The notes beneath the pieces are model-generated. The model did no database searches, was not told where the DNA came from, and was given only the letters and a program-made list of their open reading frames with translations. The translations under genes were made by a program, and so were the position numbers. Of a DNA stretch of 64,000 bases, positions 20,493 to 31,062 are shown piece by piece. Source of the DNA: Crossaster papposus (lineage: Eukaryota; Echinodermata; Asteroidea; Velatida; Solasteridae); assembly GCA_037893245.1 (NCBI GenBank), contig JBAIAA010000352.1, positions 1,364,001-1,428,000 on the forward strand, written 5' to 3'. Within the stretch, counting starts at the first letter, position 1; each line of letters starts with the position of its first letter.

Positions 20493-20698
20493 TATGCACC
20501 TTTCTTTCGATTTTAAGCACCTTTGCTGCTTCAAATGACAAACATGCGCAACTGACAATTAGTGTATATGACCTGCTTCAACGGAACCAAGACAAAGTTG
20601 ACAATTTTAGTTATTTAGATTTTGCTTTAAAAAAAAATTATCTACCGGTAGGTTCTCAACTTTAAAATGGTGTATTATTTTATACATATACCCCAACC

Positions 20699-20755
20699 CT
20701 ATCTCTTGTAATAGTTTTCAAGATGCTTGTTTACTTCATTCGATAGAGTGGCCAT
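20699..20755 (-). pseudogene. 5' receptor relic
   Basis: MATLSNEVNKHLENYYKR then TAG. Same breakpoint as 7841, with promoter retained upstream (TATA lost by one change, TATTAGTATAAAAC context kept near 20855). Confidence 0.8.
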
Positions 20756-20769
20756 CACCCATGATGTGC

Positions 20770-21436
20770 AGTGTAGATTGGAGCTGCATCCAACATTTTC
20801 TGCAGATATACATGTAGCGAAGCGTGTTTGTCCTATTTCAAGATTGCTCCAGTTTTATACTAATAGGGAATATAACACCTTGAGATCTTCTAGAAGTGTG
20901 TAGTTGAAACAGAAAGTTTTGTTCACCCTTCCCCTATATTTTCCCACAATTCTCAAAGACCTATTGTAATGCAGGTGATATGAATGTATCTCGTGACAGC
21001 AGTTACCAAAGCAGACAATTCAGTTTCGCTGCTGCCATTTAGAATTAAAGTTGTTTCAGTTTTTATTATTACGTATTTAATGCGTATTTCCTTGATTGAA
21101 ATTGGTTGATGTTACCGATAATAAAAAGTGACAAAACTCAAACTTCTTTAATTTAACTCTCACCCTCCCAAATCCATTAAAATCCATACCCTTGTTTTTG
21201 TGTTTTTTGTTTGGGGGGACGGGGGACGGGGGAACTTGGTCTTGAAGGCCTGGGGTGAATATATTTGGATTATGATGGTCGTTGGCACTGCTTGGAGAAT
21301 GGGTCTGATTTTGTCCATCGTGCAGTGATGAGCTGTTGTTCATCAATATCAACCACCACTTGAGTGGATTTGGGTAGATTTGGTCCTGTACTTAAAATGC
21401 ATATGGAACACCAAAATGGCATTAAGTCCAATCAAC
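20770..21436. other. Array spacer (relic promoter, G-rich tract, ACTTGGTCC box)
   Basis: Same unit spacer as 300-1012, without a gene. Near 21213-21234 the poly(G) of other units is a GGGGGGACGGGGGACGGGGG tract. Confidence 0.55.
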
Positions 21437-21572
21437 ACATTGATCAGTCTTTTACATCGATCGATCGATCGGTCTTTTACATCTCTCGATTGGTCTTTTA
21501 CATCTATTGATTGGTCCTTCCATCAATCGGTCTTTTACATCAACGATCGGTCTTTTACATCGATCACACTTT
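21437..21572. repeat. GATC-rich minisatellite
   Basis: About six imperfect copies of the 21-bp unit. Confidence 0.75.
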
Positions 21573-21894
21573 GTAATTATGTGTCTACATTATACGTAAA
21601 CCTAAACTCCCCTATAAGTTCCCTTTCAAATACAATGCCTTTGAAGTCTGCCTGCCTTGACCAAAAAACTCACGGATTCTAAATTTGTATATTTTTTTTT
21701 AAAGAAATAAAATCACTTGAGGGGGTTATTTTAGTCATGAATCCCGGTAACCTGCAGACCATGTTTAGGTTGAAATCATTGATTTTTTTTGTAATAATGA
21801 AACACGAACTACTTCTTGGTTTGTCAGAGAAGGTAACAAAAAATTACAATTACAATTTAAATCTAATATCCTCAAAAAGTATTGACTGAGATCT

Positions 21895-22031
21895 TTAACC
21901 AGTTCGCGTCGGATGGCATGTACCGGTTCCCAAGAATGCTAGCCTGAACCCGTCTCGGATCGAGATTCATGAAAAATAATCCCGCGCCTGGTCCCATTCA
22001 ATGTTAAATAATCCCGGCACGAACTGGTTAA
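21895..22031. mobile_element. piggyBac-like MITE, short subtype
   Basis: TTAA-CCAGTTCGCG to CACGAACTGG-TTAA, orthologous in position to 1435. Confidence 0.7.
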
Positions 22032-22506
22032 AAAGCACAAAGGTAGATTTCATTGTGAAAGGTAATCTCTGTCGGTGATGGACAATATGGCTTTGTGCTC
22101 ATTTCAGTGGAACAGTTACAAATTACAAGTATATAAGAAGTATGCATCTGTACATTTACTCACTTATTTACAACTTCAGTAACATAATAATAATAATAAT
22201 AATAATAATTACATTTATATTGCACGCATTCCATAAAAATATGTTCATGTGCGCTAATCACTCGAGCATTACTGAAACATTTTACTATACATGTATTTAA
22301 ACAAAATTCTCACAAGTTCTTGTTGAACAGAAATGAAATATAGGTAAAAAATATATATTAATTGTTTTAGAAACAAAAATGTGGGCTTGAAATGTCTGAA
22401 GTTTAGACTTGTGTGGTAGGTCCTATTGGATTTATTTTGAGAGCCGGCAATATATCATCACTGAAACATATTGTAGTATTGAGAATACGCAGTGGCTATC
22501 ATTACG

Positions 22507-22673
22507 GCAGTTGACGATCTGATTCCTCGGCTTACCCAGCCCGACATTGGAAAAAATATCTGGTTATCGCTCTTGGAACCAGACTTTTTGAAAGTCAGGT
22601 TCAAAGAGTAAAAGGTTCAGACTATTGTCAATGTCGGGCTGGGTAAGTCAGGGAATCAGATCATCAACTGCTG
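22507..22673. repeat. Unit hairpin
   Basis: GCAGTTGACGATCTGATTCC arm and inverse. Between the arms lies a smaller GGAACCAGAC/GTCAGGTTC pair. Confidence 0.65.
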
Positions 22674-22899
22674 TTACAATAGTCACTGCGTTAAGAATAT
22701 CCCTGAAAAGAGAACACATTGTATTGACATTTTATAGTGAGCTTTTCAGTATTTTGCCAACATTTTGTTCAGTATCAATATGCATTGTGACATCATTTGG
22801 TATGGTTTGGTATCAGAAATACATATGTTTAACTGGAATATCACCCAAGTCTAATCAAAACAATTTTGAATATTATTCAGTACTGAAGCTCGAATAATG

Positions 22900-23343
22900 T
22901 TTTTACGTGGATTTGAGAGGTGAATATACCGGTAACATTAAGTTCTGAGTTCATGCTTAAGTCAATCCTGAATCATTGTTACTGACAACTTGCATTTTTC
23001 GAAAAGAGAATTCCACATGGTGTCTCTGCAAACCCTTGCTACTTAATCCTGGATCATGGTTACTGAAAACTTGCAAGTGTTGCTAGAACTCTTGAGACTG
23101 CTGTTCCCCTTGCAGGGATGGGTGAGAAGTCAGTCACCCTGGAACATAGTTCTTGACAGTTTTGGAGTGACTGGTTCTTGATGTGCATAATATACTGCTC
23201 CTATGACACTAGGCTGTTGTGCCTGGAACATTGTTTGAGAGTTACTTACAAAGTGATTGTCAACTACATGTATCTTCTGACTCTGCACACTGCTGACCTT
23301 GCATGGATGGCTTGCACACATCAGTTACCAGATAACATTGTTC
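22900..23343 (-). other. Decayed tail-repeat block of receptor D
   Basis: Nearly identical to the block below copy H (59400-59817), including rare variants such as GGATCATGG. This marks a recent exchange between D and H. Confidence 0.55.
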
Positions 23344-24870
23344 TTAACAACTTTCCAATGATTGACTCCCTTCTGATTCTGGATGTGCATACTGCTGCCC
23401 TTGTGATGATGGCTCGGTGCCAGTCAACCCAGGACATTGCTCCTGAGTACTTGCAAGTGACTGCTGGCTCTCTTCTGGTTCTGGATGTGTACACTGTTCT
23501 CCTTGCATGGATGACTTGCAGTCAGTTAGACTAGAGCATTGTTTCTGGTGAAAACTTGCAAGCGCTGGGGACCCCGTTGGTTCTGCATGTACCTCAACAT
23601 GCACTTGAACATGCTGCTGACTGGGCTTGGACAACTTGCTTCTGCCTTGCCTGGAACATTGTTCTTGACAGCTGTCCAGTGACTGCTTACTCTCTGGGTG
23701 TTGTGCACGCTCTTGGCTTTGTGGCTTGCTGCTGCATGGCCTGAAACATTGTTCTTGACATCTGTCTAGTGACTGCTGACTCTCTAGGAGATTTGCACGC
23801 ACTTGGCTTAGTGGCTTGCTGCTGCTTGGCCTGGCAGCACGCTGCTCTTGGTGATTTTCTGCCTGTGGAATCACACGAAGCTCAATCTGCTTCCCTGGCT
23901 GCGATGGTCGGCTGGGATTCCATCTTGGGCAGCAACGACAGCACAGTTTGAGGAATGAGAAAGTCTTGACTACAGCTGCACGATAGTCTGCGTTTGTGGC
24001 ACTGTAGACCAGGGAATTGATTGAACTATTGATAAGTTCAAAAGTTCTTAAACATATAGCCAGAATTAAACTTTTTTCTGCAAGTTGTAGAAGTTCAACA
24101 ACCTGTGAAGGTGTGGGTGTGGAATCCTTGCTATGCACAATAACAACCAGAATTGAAAATGCAGTGCGTATTGAGTTCAAAAAGAAGAAAACAGCAGTAT
24201 TGATGATCACCATACAGAGGACCTTGCCTGCTCGCTTGGGACGGTTTGTCAACAGGGCTGATTGTCTGCGCACTTTCACTACCACATAGATGTACAAAGC
24301 AAGAGTTACTATCAAGCAAACAATGGCAAAAATGGAATTAATCCAAAAGACAACATTATCAAAGATAGTCTCTGGTAAGAATATCAGAATCACATTGACA
24401 ATGATTGTAGGCACCCAGAATCCTGCTGATATCTTTGCTGCTCGAGATTTAGAGGCTTTCTCTTTGTGTGTCAGAGGATTACGCACTGCAGAGAATCTCT
24501 CGGCTGCTATGATGACCACAAAGAAATTAGAAACAGCAAGAGGCGTGTTTCTGACAACTACCCATACTTTTTGCCCAAGGAAGTTGTACTTGATGGGTGA
24601 ACACAATGCAAATATAAAGTCACGTGTAAGGAAGAGTGAGTCAGCCACAGCCAGATTGGATAAGTAGATGTTGATGATTGTACGCATGGACTTCACTCGA
24701 AAGACTGTGAAGAGAAACACAAAGTTGAAGAGGATCCCGATTGGTGCAATGATTTCAGCACTTAACCCCGTTATTTCGTATGTTCTGTCTCTACTCTTGT
24801 AAAAGCTCTCAAGATGCTTGTTTAATTCAGGTGACAGAGTAGAGTTGTTTTCTTGGTAGCCATCAGCCAT
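23344..24870 (-). CDS. Rhodopsin-like 7TM receptor, copy D (508 aa)
   Basis: Complete 7TM frame from ATG 24868-24870. It shares intracellular loops with C but has its own extracellular residues (KVWVVVRNTPL before TM3, FDNVVFWIN in loop 2, VHSKDSTPTPS in loop 3). The E-R-F motif is kept but preceded by IIAA. The tail has five QEQC units. One unit (FRPCSSKPQSQERAQHP...) is shared only with H. Ends at the same CAA-to-TAA stop as C, E and H. Confidence 0.9.
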   Translation of the reverse strand: MADGYQENNSTLSPELNKHLESFYKSRDRTYEITGLSAEIIAPIGILFNFVFLFTVFRVKSMRTIINIYLSNLAVADSLFLTRDFIFALCSPIKYNFLGQKVWVVVRNTPLAVSNFFVVIIAAERFSAVRNPLTHKEKASKSRAAKISAGFWVPTIIVNVILIFLPETIFDNVVFWINSIFAIVCLIVTLALYIYVVVKVRRQSALLTNRPKRAGKVLCMVIINTAVFFFLNSIRTAFSILVVIVHSKDSTPTPSQVVELLQLAEKSLILAICLRTFELINSSINSLVYSATNADYRAAVVKTFSFLKLCCRCCPRWNPSRPSQPGKQIELRVIPQAENHQEQRAARPSSSKPLSQVRANLLESQQSLDRCQEQCFRPCSSKPQSQERAQHPESKQSLDSCQEQCSRQGRSKLSKPSQQHVQVHVEVHAEPTGSPALASFHQKQCSSLTDCKSSMQGEQCTHPEPEESQQSLASTQEQCPGLTGTEPSSQGQQYAHPESEGSQSLESC

Positions 24871-25000
24871 AGTTCATGTACAGTGTAGCATTTCCAACAT
24901 TATTTGCAGATGCAGTGCAGGTATTCTTGTTGTAAGAACACTAACAGAGAATCTTTGAGGTGTGTGCAGTTGAAACTGAAATCTGCTTTGTGTCCTCTCC

Positions 25001-25012
25001 CCTTTTATATAT
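25001..25012 (-). promoter_or_regulatory. TATA box of receptor D
   Basis: ATATATAAAAGG about 135 bp upstream of the ATG. Confidence 0.65.
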
Positions 25013-25203
25013 TCTCTTTGTTTATTTAGGATAAGTTTGTCCATTGTTTGGACAGTGCTGTTACCAACACTTTCTCTTGTGACAACACTATACAGCATTT
25101 ATAAATAATAAAACATTATTAAAAACAAATTATCCAGTATTCAATTTACATCACCCCAACGCAAATTGAAAAATTTGGTTGCGCAACTCGGTGCTATTGG
25201 GAT

Positions 25204-25290
25204 TTTAACCAGCTAGTCAAACACTGGCTAGTAATAATGCATCTGCAATAGAAAGCAGGAGGTTGTGTGTTTGAGTCCCACCCAAGTGAT
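25204..25290 (+). repeat. tRNA-like SINE scrap
   Basis: Second copy of the 6052 block. The T-arm is weakened here (GTGTGTTTGAGTCCCAC). Confidence 0.35.
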
Positions 25291-25420
25291 ATTTTTGTTT
25301 ATAAAAAACGTTGGTAGCTACTGGTAAAAAACCTTTGGCCATAAGCATGCACAAGGAAGATGGGTTAGTCCGTAAATAAGGGGTTCAAAAGTGTGGCATT
25401 TTTTAATGTCCTGGTTACAC

Positions 25421-25658
25421 CTGGGGCCAATTACATAAGCACAAAAATGTGCTTAGCACAAAAAGGTCTTGCTCAGTAAAAACAGGTTATCGGCCAAAAC
25501 TCCACAGACTTTTCATTCAAAGCAAAAACCAGCTGAATACCAGTTACAAACAAAAAACATCATCTGAAATGTTGGATTGTAACCCTGTTTTTTCCCAAGG
25601 AAGAATGTTCATACTCAGCAAATTTTGGTGCTCACACGTTTAATGAAATTTGCTCCCA
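25421..25658. repeat. Foldback MITE with CTGGGGCCAATT ends
   Basis: Same element as 6263-6507, with a slightly eroded right end. Confidence 0.55.
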
Positions 25659-26152
25659 GTCTAGTAATTCACCATGAAAGTGTCACTGAAATTGACTTCA
25701 AACTTTTTGTACAAAACTTTTTTTTTGCAGGTTTTGGTACTTTGCTTTATGTAAATCACTCTTTGAGAAAGAAGACATCAAAGAATTCGTGCTGAATTTA
25801 AAATAATATTTTAATGTCAAATGTAACAGGCACATGAAAAATTTTACCCCTAGTTCCGGATAAAAAATAATAAAAGAATGTCATTCCTAAAGATGCGCGT
25901 CAGAGACGCATGTTTGCAAATGCCATTAGTAGTTGGTTAGTAATCTACGAATGGTGTGCGCAATCCTTTGAACGATGCAGACGCGTGCATTGGAGCTGGT
26001 AATTGATTGGTTGCTGTGCTTGACATGATTCAGCTGCAATTGGCTGAACAAGAACGTAACCTGAATGCTGATTGTGGTCAAAATTCAAAGTTTGGACTCG
26101 GCAAATTTGGGGCTGCAATCGCAATCTTAAAATATTGTTTTCTTGGACTATA

Positions 26153-26743
26153 TACAGGGTGGCCCATATTAAAAAACAGACGAGCATACTTCCACTACCC
26201 TAAGATTTAAAAATCTACATTGTATACCAATGGATGAAGAATGTTTCCAGAGAAAAAATGATACCAATATATCTCGATTTAGGCTAGTAGTTTCAGCTCC
26301 AGACCTTGTTTTGTGAAGCACAGCCGAGTCAGTGGTCTTTTCGCACCGAGAAATAACTAAACCGTGGTTTAGTTATTTTTTGATGCGAAAGAACCACTGA
26401 CTTCACTTCACTAAATAGAATCTGAAGCTAAAACTACTAGTCCGAATTGAGACACCTTGGTATCATTGTTCTTTAAGAAACATTCTCCATTCGTTGGTAT
26501 AGGTAGTTTTGGCCTCAGGGTAGTGAAAGTATATGTGACCCAGCACGAGTAAATGAGACACTTTGCGGCAAAAATGAAAATTGAGATTTTGATTTCATCA
26601 TTTAAAGCTTGTTTAGCTTTAAATGATGAAATCAAAATCTCAAATTTTTTTTTTGCCTCAAAGTGTCTCATTTACTCGTGCTGGGTCACATATGCTTGTT
26701 CGTTGTGATATTATTGTACAATTTTTGTTTAGGCCACCCTGTA
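26153..26743. mobile_element. Mariner-like palindromic element with nested 161-bp MITE
   Basis: TACAGGGTGGCCC to GGCCACCCTGTA. The nested MITE occupies 26532-26692. Confidence 0.6.
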
Positions 26744-26989
26744 TCATTGATAGTACTAACACTTAATCAATTGAGTTTGTATGCACCTTTCTTTTGGTTT
26801 TGAGCACCAATTTGCTGCTTCAAATGACAAACATGCACAACTGACAATTGGTGTATATGTGACCAGCTGCAACGGAACCAAGACAAAGTTGACAATTTTA
26901 GTTATTTAGATTTTGCTCTTTTTTTTTTTAATTCTCCAGGTTCTCAACTTTAAAATGGTGTATTATTTTATACATATGTAACCCCACCC

Positions 26990-27036
26990 TAATAGTTTTT
27001 AAGATGCTTGTTTACGTCATTCGATAGAGTGGCCAT
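26990..27036 (-). pseudogene. 5' receptor relic, shortened
   Basis: ATG 27034-27036. Same relic as 7841, but about 9 bp at the breakpoint (ATCTCTTGT) are missing. Confidence 0.7.
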
Positions 27037-27678
27037 CACCCTGATGTGCAGTGTAGATTGGAGCTGCATCCAACATTTTCTGGAGATACAGCGAAGCGCG
27101 TTTGTCCTGTTTCAAGATTGCTCCAGTTTTATACTAATGGGGATTATAACACCTTGAGATCTTATAAAAGTTTGTAGTTGAAACAGAAAGTTTTGTTGAC
27201 ATTCCCTCCATATTTTCCCACAATTGTATTGTAATGCACGTGATATGCAATGTATCTCGTGACAGCAGTTACTAAAGCATACAATTCAGTTTTGCTACTG
27301 CCATTTAGAATTAAAATTGTTTCAGTTTTTATCATTACACAATGTATGTACAATGCGTATTTCCTTGATTGAAATTGGTTGATGTTACCGATAATGAAAA
27401 GTGACAAAACTAAAGCTTCTTTAACACTAACCCTTGTTGTTTTTTTGTTTTTGTTTTGTTAGGGTAGGGGGGGGGGAACTTGGTCCTGTAGGCCTGGGGT
27501 GAATATATTTGGATTATGATGGACGTTGGCACTGCTGGGAGAATGTGAGTGATTTTGTCCATCATGCAATGATGAGCTGTTGTTCATCAATATCAACCAC
27601 CACTTCAGTAGATTTGGGTGGATTTGGTCCAGTACTTAAAATGCAGTAGGGTATGGAACACCAAAGAGGCATCAAGTC
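27037..27678. other. Array spacer with relic promoter and short poly(G)
   Basis: Unit spacer without a gene. TATA (TATAAAACTGG) near 27128; G run near 27467-27476. Confidence 0.55.
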
Positions 27679-27797
27679 TAATCAACACATTGATCAGTCT
27701 TTTACATCGATCAATCGTTCTTTTACATCTATTAATTAGTCCTTCCACCGATCGGTCTTTTTAATCGATCGATTGGTCTTTTACATCGATCACCCTT
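27679..27797. repeat. GATC-rich minisatellite
   Basis: About five imperfect copies of the 21-bp unit. Confidence 0.7.
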
Positions 27798-27853
27798 TGT
27801 AATTATGTGTCACAGTTTACACATGTATACGTAAACCTAAACTCCCCTATAAG

Positions 27854-28988
27854 ACCAAATAAGAAAAAAAACATGTTTTTTTGTTCAAAATGGCCGCCCG
27901 ACACATCTTAATGTGAGTCATGTAGTGAACATGTCACACCCTATCTTCCAATTTAAAATTAAAACATGGTTCACCCAAATTCATGTGGGTCGATCATATA
28001 TGCATTGTACACGTCACACCCTAGCCTTCCTATTAGAAAAAAATATATTTCCACAACATGTACACAGTGATGCTAAAGTCTAAAATACGATCTTTCAAAA
28101 TGTTATTATCTTTAAATTTTTTTTTTTTTTTTTTAATTTCTTTTTTCTCAAAAAAATGATAAAATTTATCATTTTTTTTTCAAAAAGGAAAAGAAAAGAA
28201 AAGAAAAAAGGAGGCGGCCCCCCAAAAGGAAGTGGGCGGTGACACTGAACATGTTTTTTTTATATTTGGCCTAATACCCCCGTCACACCGGACTGGCGTC
28301 CTTACTGCGTTCCTACGGCGACCCAGGACGCGGTAGGGACGCCATGGACGCCGCGGGGTCGTGGTGAGAACGCAGAAGGACGCCGTGGGGACCCCAAGGA
28401 CGCCGAAGGTCGCAGAGCGACGGCGTTTACTTCGGACATGTTCAAAGTAAACGCCGAGGTTTGGCGTCCTGGCTCAGGACGCGGTGGGATCGCCCTGGGG
28501 TCGCCATGGTCGCCGTAGCAACGCAGTAGGAACTCGAAGGACGCCCTAGGGACGCAGTATGGACGTGGTAGGGTCGCCGTGGAGACGCGAATAAATGGAT
28601 CGTGGACCCCGCGGCGACCTTACTGCGTCCTTACCACGTCTATGGGGTTCTTACCACGACCCCACCACGTCTATGGCGTCCTTACTGCGATGTCGGGACG
28701 CGGTAAGGTCGTGGTAGAAACGCCAAAAACGCCGTGAGGTCGCCGATGATCGCCGTGGGGACGCCGTGCAAACTCAATAGAAACGCCAAGGACGCGGTAA
28801 GGTCGTGGTGAGAACGCCGTGGGGACGCCGAGTAGACGTACAGATCGCGGAGCACAGGACCCCGGTGTGACGGGTGACCGAAATCTTGATATTTTAAAGA
28901 AAAAGGATTGGGGTTCTCACGGCGACCATCGACGTCCTCCATTTTAGGACGCAGTAAGGACGCCAGTCCGGTGTGACGGGGGTATTAG
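27854..28988. mobile_element. 1.1-kb insertion bracketed by TAAG
   Basis: The unit word CCCCTATAAGTTCCCTTT is split here, with TAAG on both sides (27850-27853, 28989-28992). The left third holds two diverged GAACATGTCACACCCTA / GTACACGTCACACCCTA words and long A/T runs. The right two thirds is the GC-rich foldback listed next. The two may be separate, nested insertions. Confidence 0.55.
28273..28986. mobile_element. GC-rich foldback element (714 bp)
   Basis: Starts AATACCCCCGTCACACCGG and ends with the exact inverse. The interior is almost wholly built of short words such as GACGCCGTGGGGACGC, GGACGCGGTAAGG and their inverses, so the element can fold along its length. The 86-codon ORF inside is a by-product of this repetition. 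Confidence 0.8.
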
Positions 28989-29275
28989 TAAGTTCCCTTT
29001 GAAATACAATGCCTTTGAAGTCTGCCTGCCTTGACCCAAAAACTCATGGATTTTCAACCTTGTTTTATTTCTAAACAAAAAATGACTTGAGGTGGTTATT
29101 TCAGTCATATGAATCCCGGTAATCTGCAGACCACATTTAAGTTGAAATCAATGAAACATTTTGTAATAATGAAGCATGAACAACTTTTTGGTTTGTCATA
29201 GATGTTAACAAAAAATTACAACTTAAAAATAAATCTATTGTTGAGTGAAACTCAAAAAGTATTGACTGAGTATCT

Positions 29276-29413
29276 TTAACCAGTTCGTGTCGGATGGCGT
29301 GTACCGGATCCCAAGAATGCTGACCTGAACCTGTCGTGGATCGAGGTTCATAAAAAATAATCTCGTGCCTATGCCCGGTCAATGTCAAAATAATCCCGGC
29401 GCGAACTGGTTGA
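29276..29413. mobile_element. piggyBac-like MITE, short subtype
   Basis: TTAA-CCAGTTCGTG to GCGAACTGG-TTGA. The right TTAA is mutated. Confidence 0.65.
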
Positions 29414-29506
29414 AAAGCACAAAGGTAGATTTCATTGTGAAATGTAATCTCTGTCGGTGATGGACAATATGGCTTTGTGCTCATTTCAGCTGAACAATTA
29501 CAAGTA

Positions 29507-29910
29507 TATGTGACCCGCTTCTACGAATTCCGACATAAGTCGCACAGGCTATTTCGAGATACAGCTCATTAAAGTTGAAATGGGGTGAAAAATCTGGCGG
29601 ACATCGATTTTTGTTTTTCGTTATTTTTATTATTCTTTAATATGCATACTTTAACCCTCAGCTAGGTTAAACAAAATCAACTTTATTGATGAGAAAGTAC
29701 AAAAATCATGCATGTATTGAGACAAACTGTGTCCTAAAAGTGGTAATTTATCTCCCAAATACATTGAAATAAAATCCTCATAAAATTGAAAGTATGTAGG
29801 GTATAAAGGTGGTTTTGGTACCAATGAAGATGTGTACTAAATAGAAATAACAATATCTCACTTTAAAAAAAAACCCACTTATGTCTGTTTTTATGGGAGC
29901 AGGTCACATA
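29507..29910. mobile_element. 404-bp MITE with TATGTGACC ends
   Basis: Left TATGTGACCCGCTTCTACG and right AGCAGGTCACATA are inverted repeats. It interrupts ACAAGTATATAAGAAGTATG, seen whole near 15267, with a TA-rich duplication. Its ends resemble those of the 161-bp MITE, so the two are probably related. Confidence 0.75.
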
Positions 29911-30227
29911 TAAGAAGTATGCATCTGTATAAGAAGTATGCATCTGTACATTTACTCACTTATTTACAACTTCAGTTACGGTAAACACTCGAGCATTTCT
30001 TAAACATTTGTTACTCTATTTAAACAAGATTCTCACAAGTGCTTGTTAAACAGAAATGAAATATAGGTAAAAAATAAATATTAATTGTTTTAGAAACAAA
30101 AATGTGGGCTTGAAATGTCTGAAGTTTACACTTGTGTGGTAGGTCCCATTGGATTTATTTTGAGAGTCGGCAATATATCATCACTGAAACATTGTAGTAT
30201 TAAAAATACGCAGTGGTTATCATTAAG

Positions 30228-30394
30228 GCAGTTGATGATCTGATTCCTTGACTTACCCAGCTCGACATTGACAAAAATACCTGGATATCGCTTTTGGAAC
30301 CAGACTATTTGATAGTCAGGTTCAAAGAGTAAAAGGTTCAGACTATTGTCAAAGTTGGGCTTGGTAAGTCAGGGAATCAGATGATCAACTGCTG
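30228..30394. repeat. Unit hairpin
   Basis: GGCAGTTGATGATCTGATTCC arm and inverse near 30380, partly diverged. Confidence 0.6.
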
Positions 30395-30599
30395 TAACAA
30401 TAGTCACTGCAATAATAATATCCCTAGAGAGAGAACAAATTATATTGACATTTTATAGTGAGCTTTTCAGTATTTTGCCAACATTTTGTTCATTATCAAT
30501 ATGTGTTATCAGATCATTTGTTAGGTTTGGTATCACAAATACATATGTTTAACTGGAATATCACCCAAGCCTAATCAAAACAATTCGAATATTAATCAG

Positions 30600-31062
30600 T
30601 ACCGGAGCTCGAAATATGTTTCTACGTGGAATTGAGAGGTGAATATACCGGTAACATTAAGTTCTGAGTTCATGCTTCAGTCAATCCTGAATCATTGTTA
30701 CTGACAACTTGCATCTTTCCAAAATAGAATTCCACATCGTGTCTCTGCAAACCCTCACTACTTTATCCTGGATCATTGTTACTAAAAACTTGCAAGTGTT
30801 GCTGGCACTCTTGAGACCGCTGTTCCCCTTGCAGGGATGGGTGGGAAGTCAGTCACCCTGGAACATAGTTCTTGACAGTTTTGGAGTGACTGGTTCGTGA
30901 TGCGCATAATATACTGCTCTTATGACACTAGGCTGTTGTGCCTGGAACATTGTTTGAGAGTTACTTACAAAGTGATTGTCGACTACATGTATCTTCTGAC
31001 TCTGCACACTGCTGACCTTGCATGGATGGCTTGCACACATCAGTTACCAGATAACATTTTTC
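30600..31062 (-). other. Decayed tail-repeat block of receptor E
   Basis: Degenerate QEQC-type units after the stop. No separate gene. Confidence 0.5.

Noticed and set aside
23178..23534. Plus-strand 118-codon ORFs opposite the receptor tails (also 2657, 17557, 30897, 59679)
   Set aside because: They are the antisense reading of the Gln/Ser/Cys tail repeat. They recur only because the tail does and contain no domain.
24131..24319. Short minus ORFs starting MLDSNSCFVHLCGSE in each receptor
   Set aside because: Alternative frame inside TM5-TM6 of the receptor genes; codon changes between copies follow the receptor frame.
28682..28942. 86-codon ORF in the GC-rich foldback
   Set aside because: By-product of short GC words; no start context or domain.
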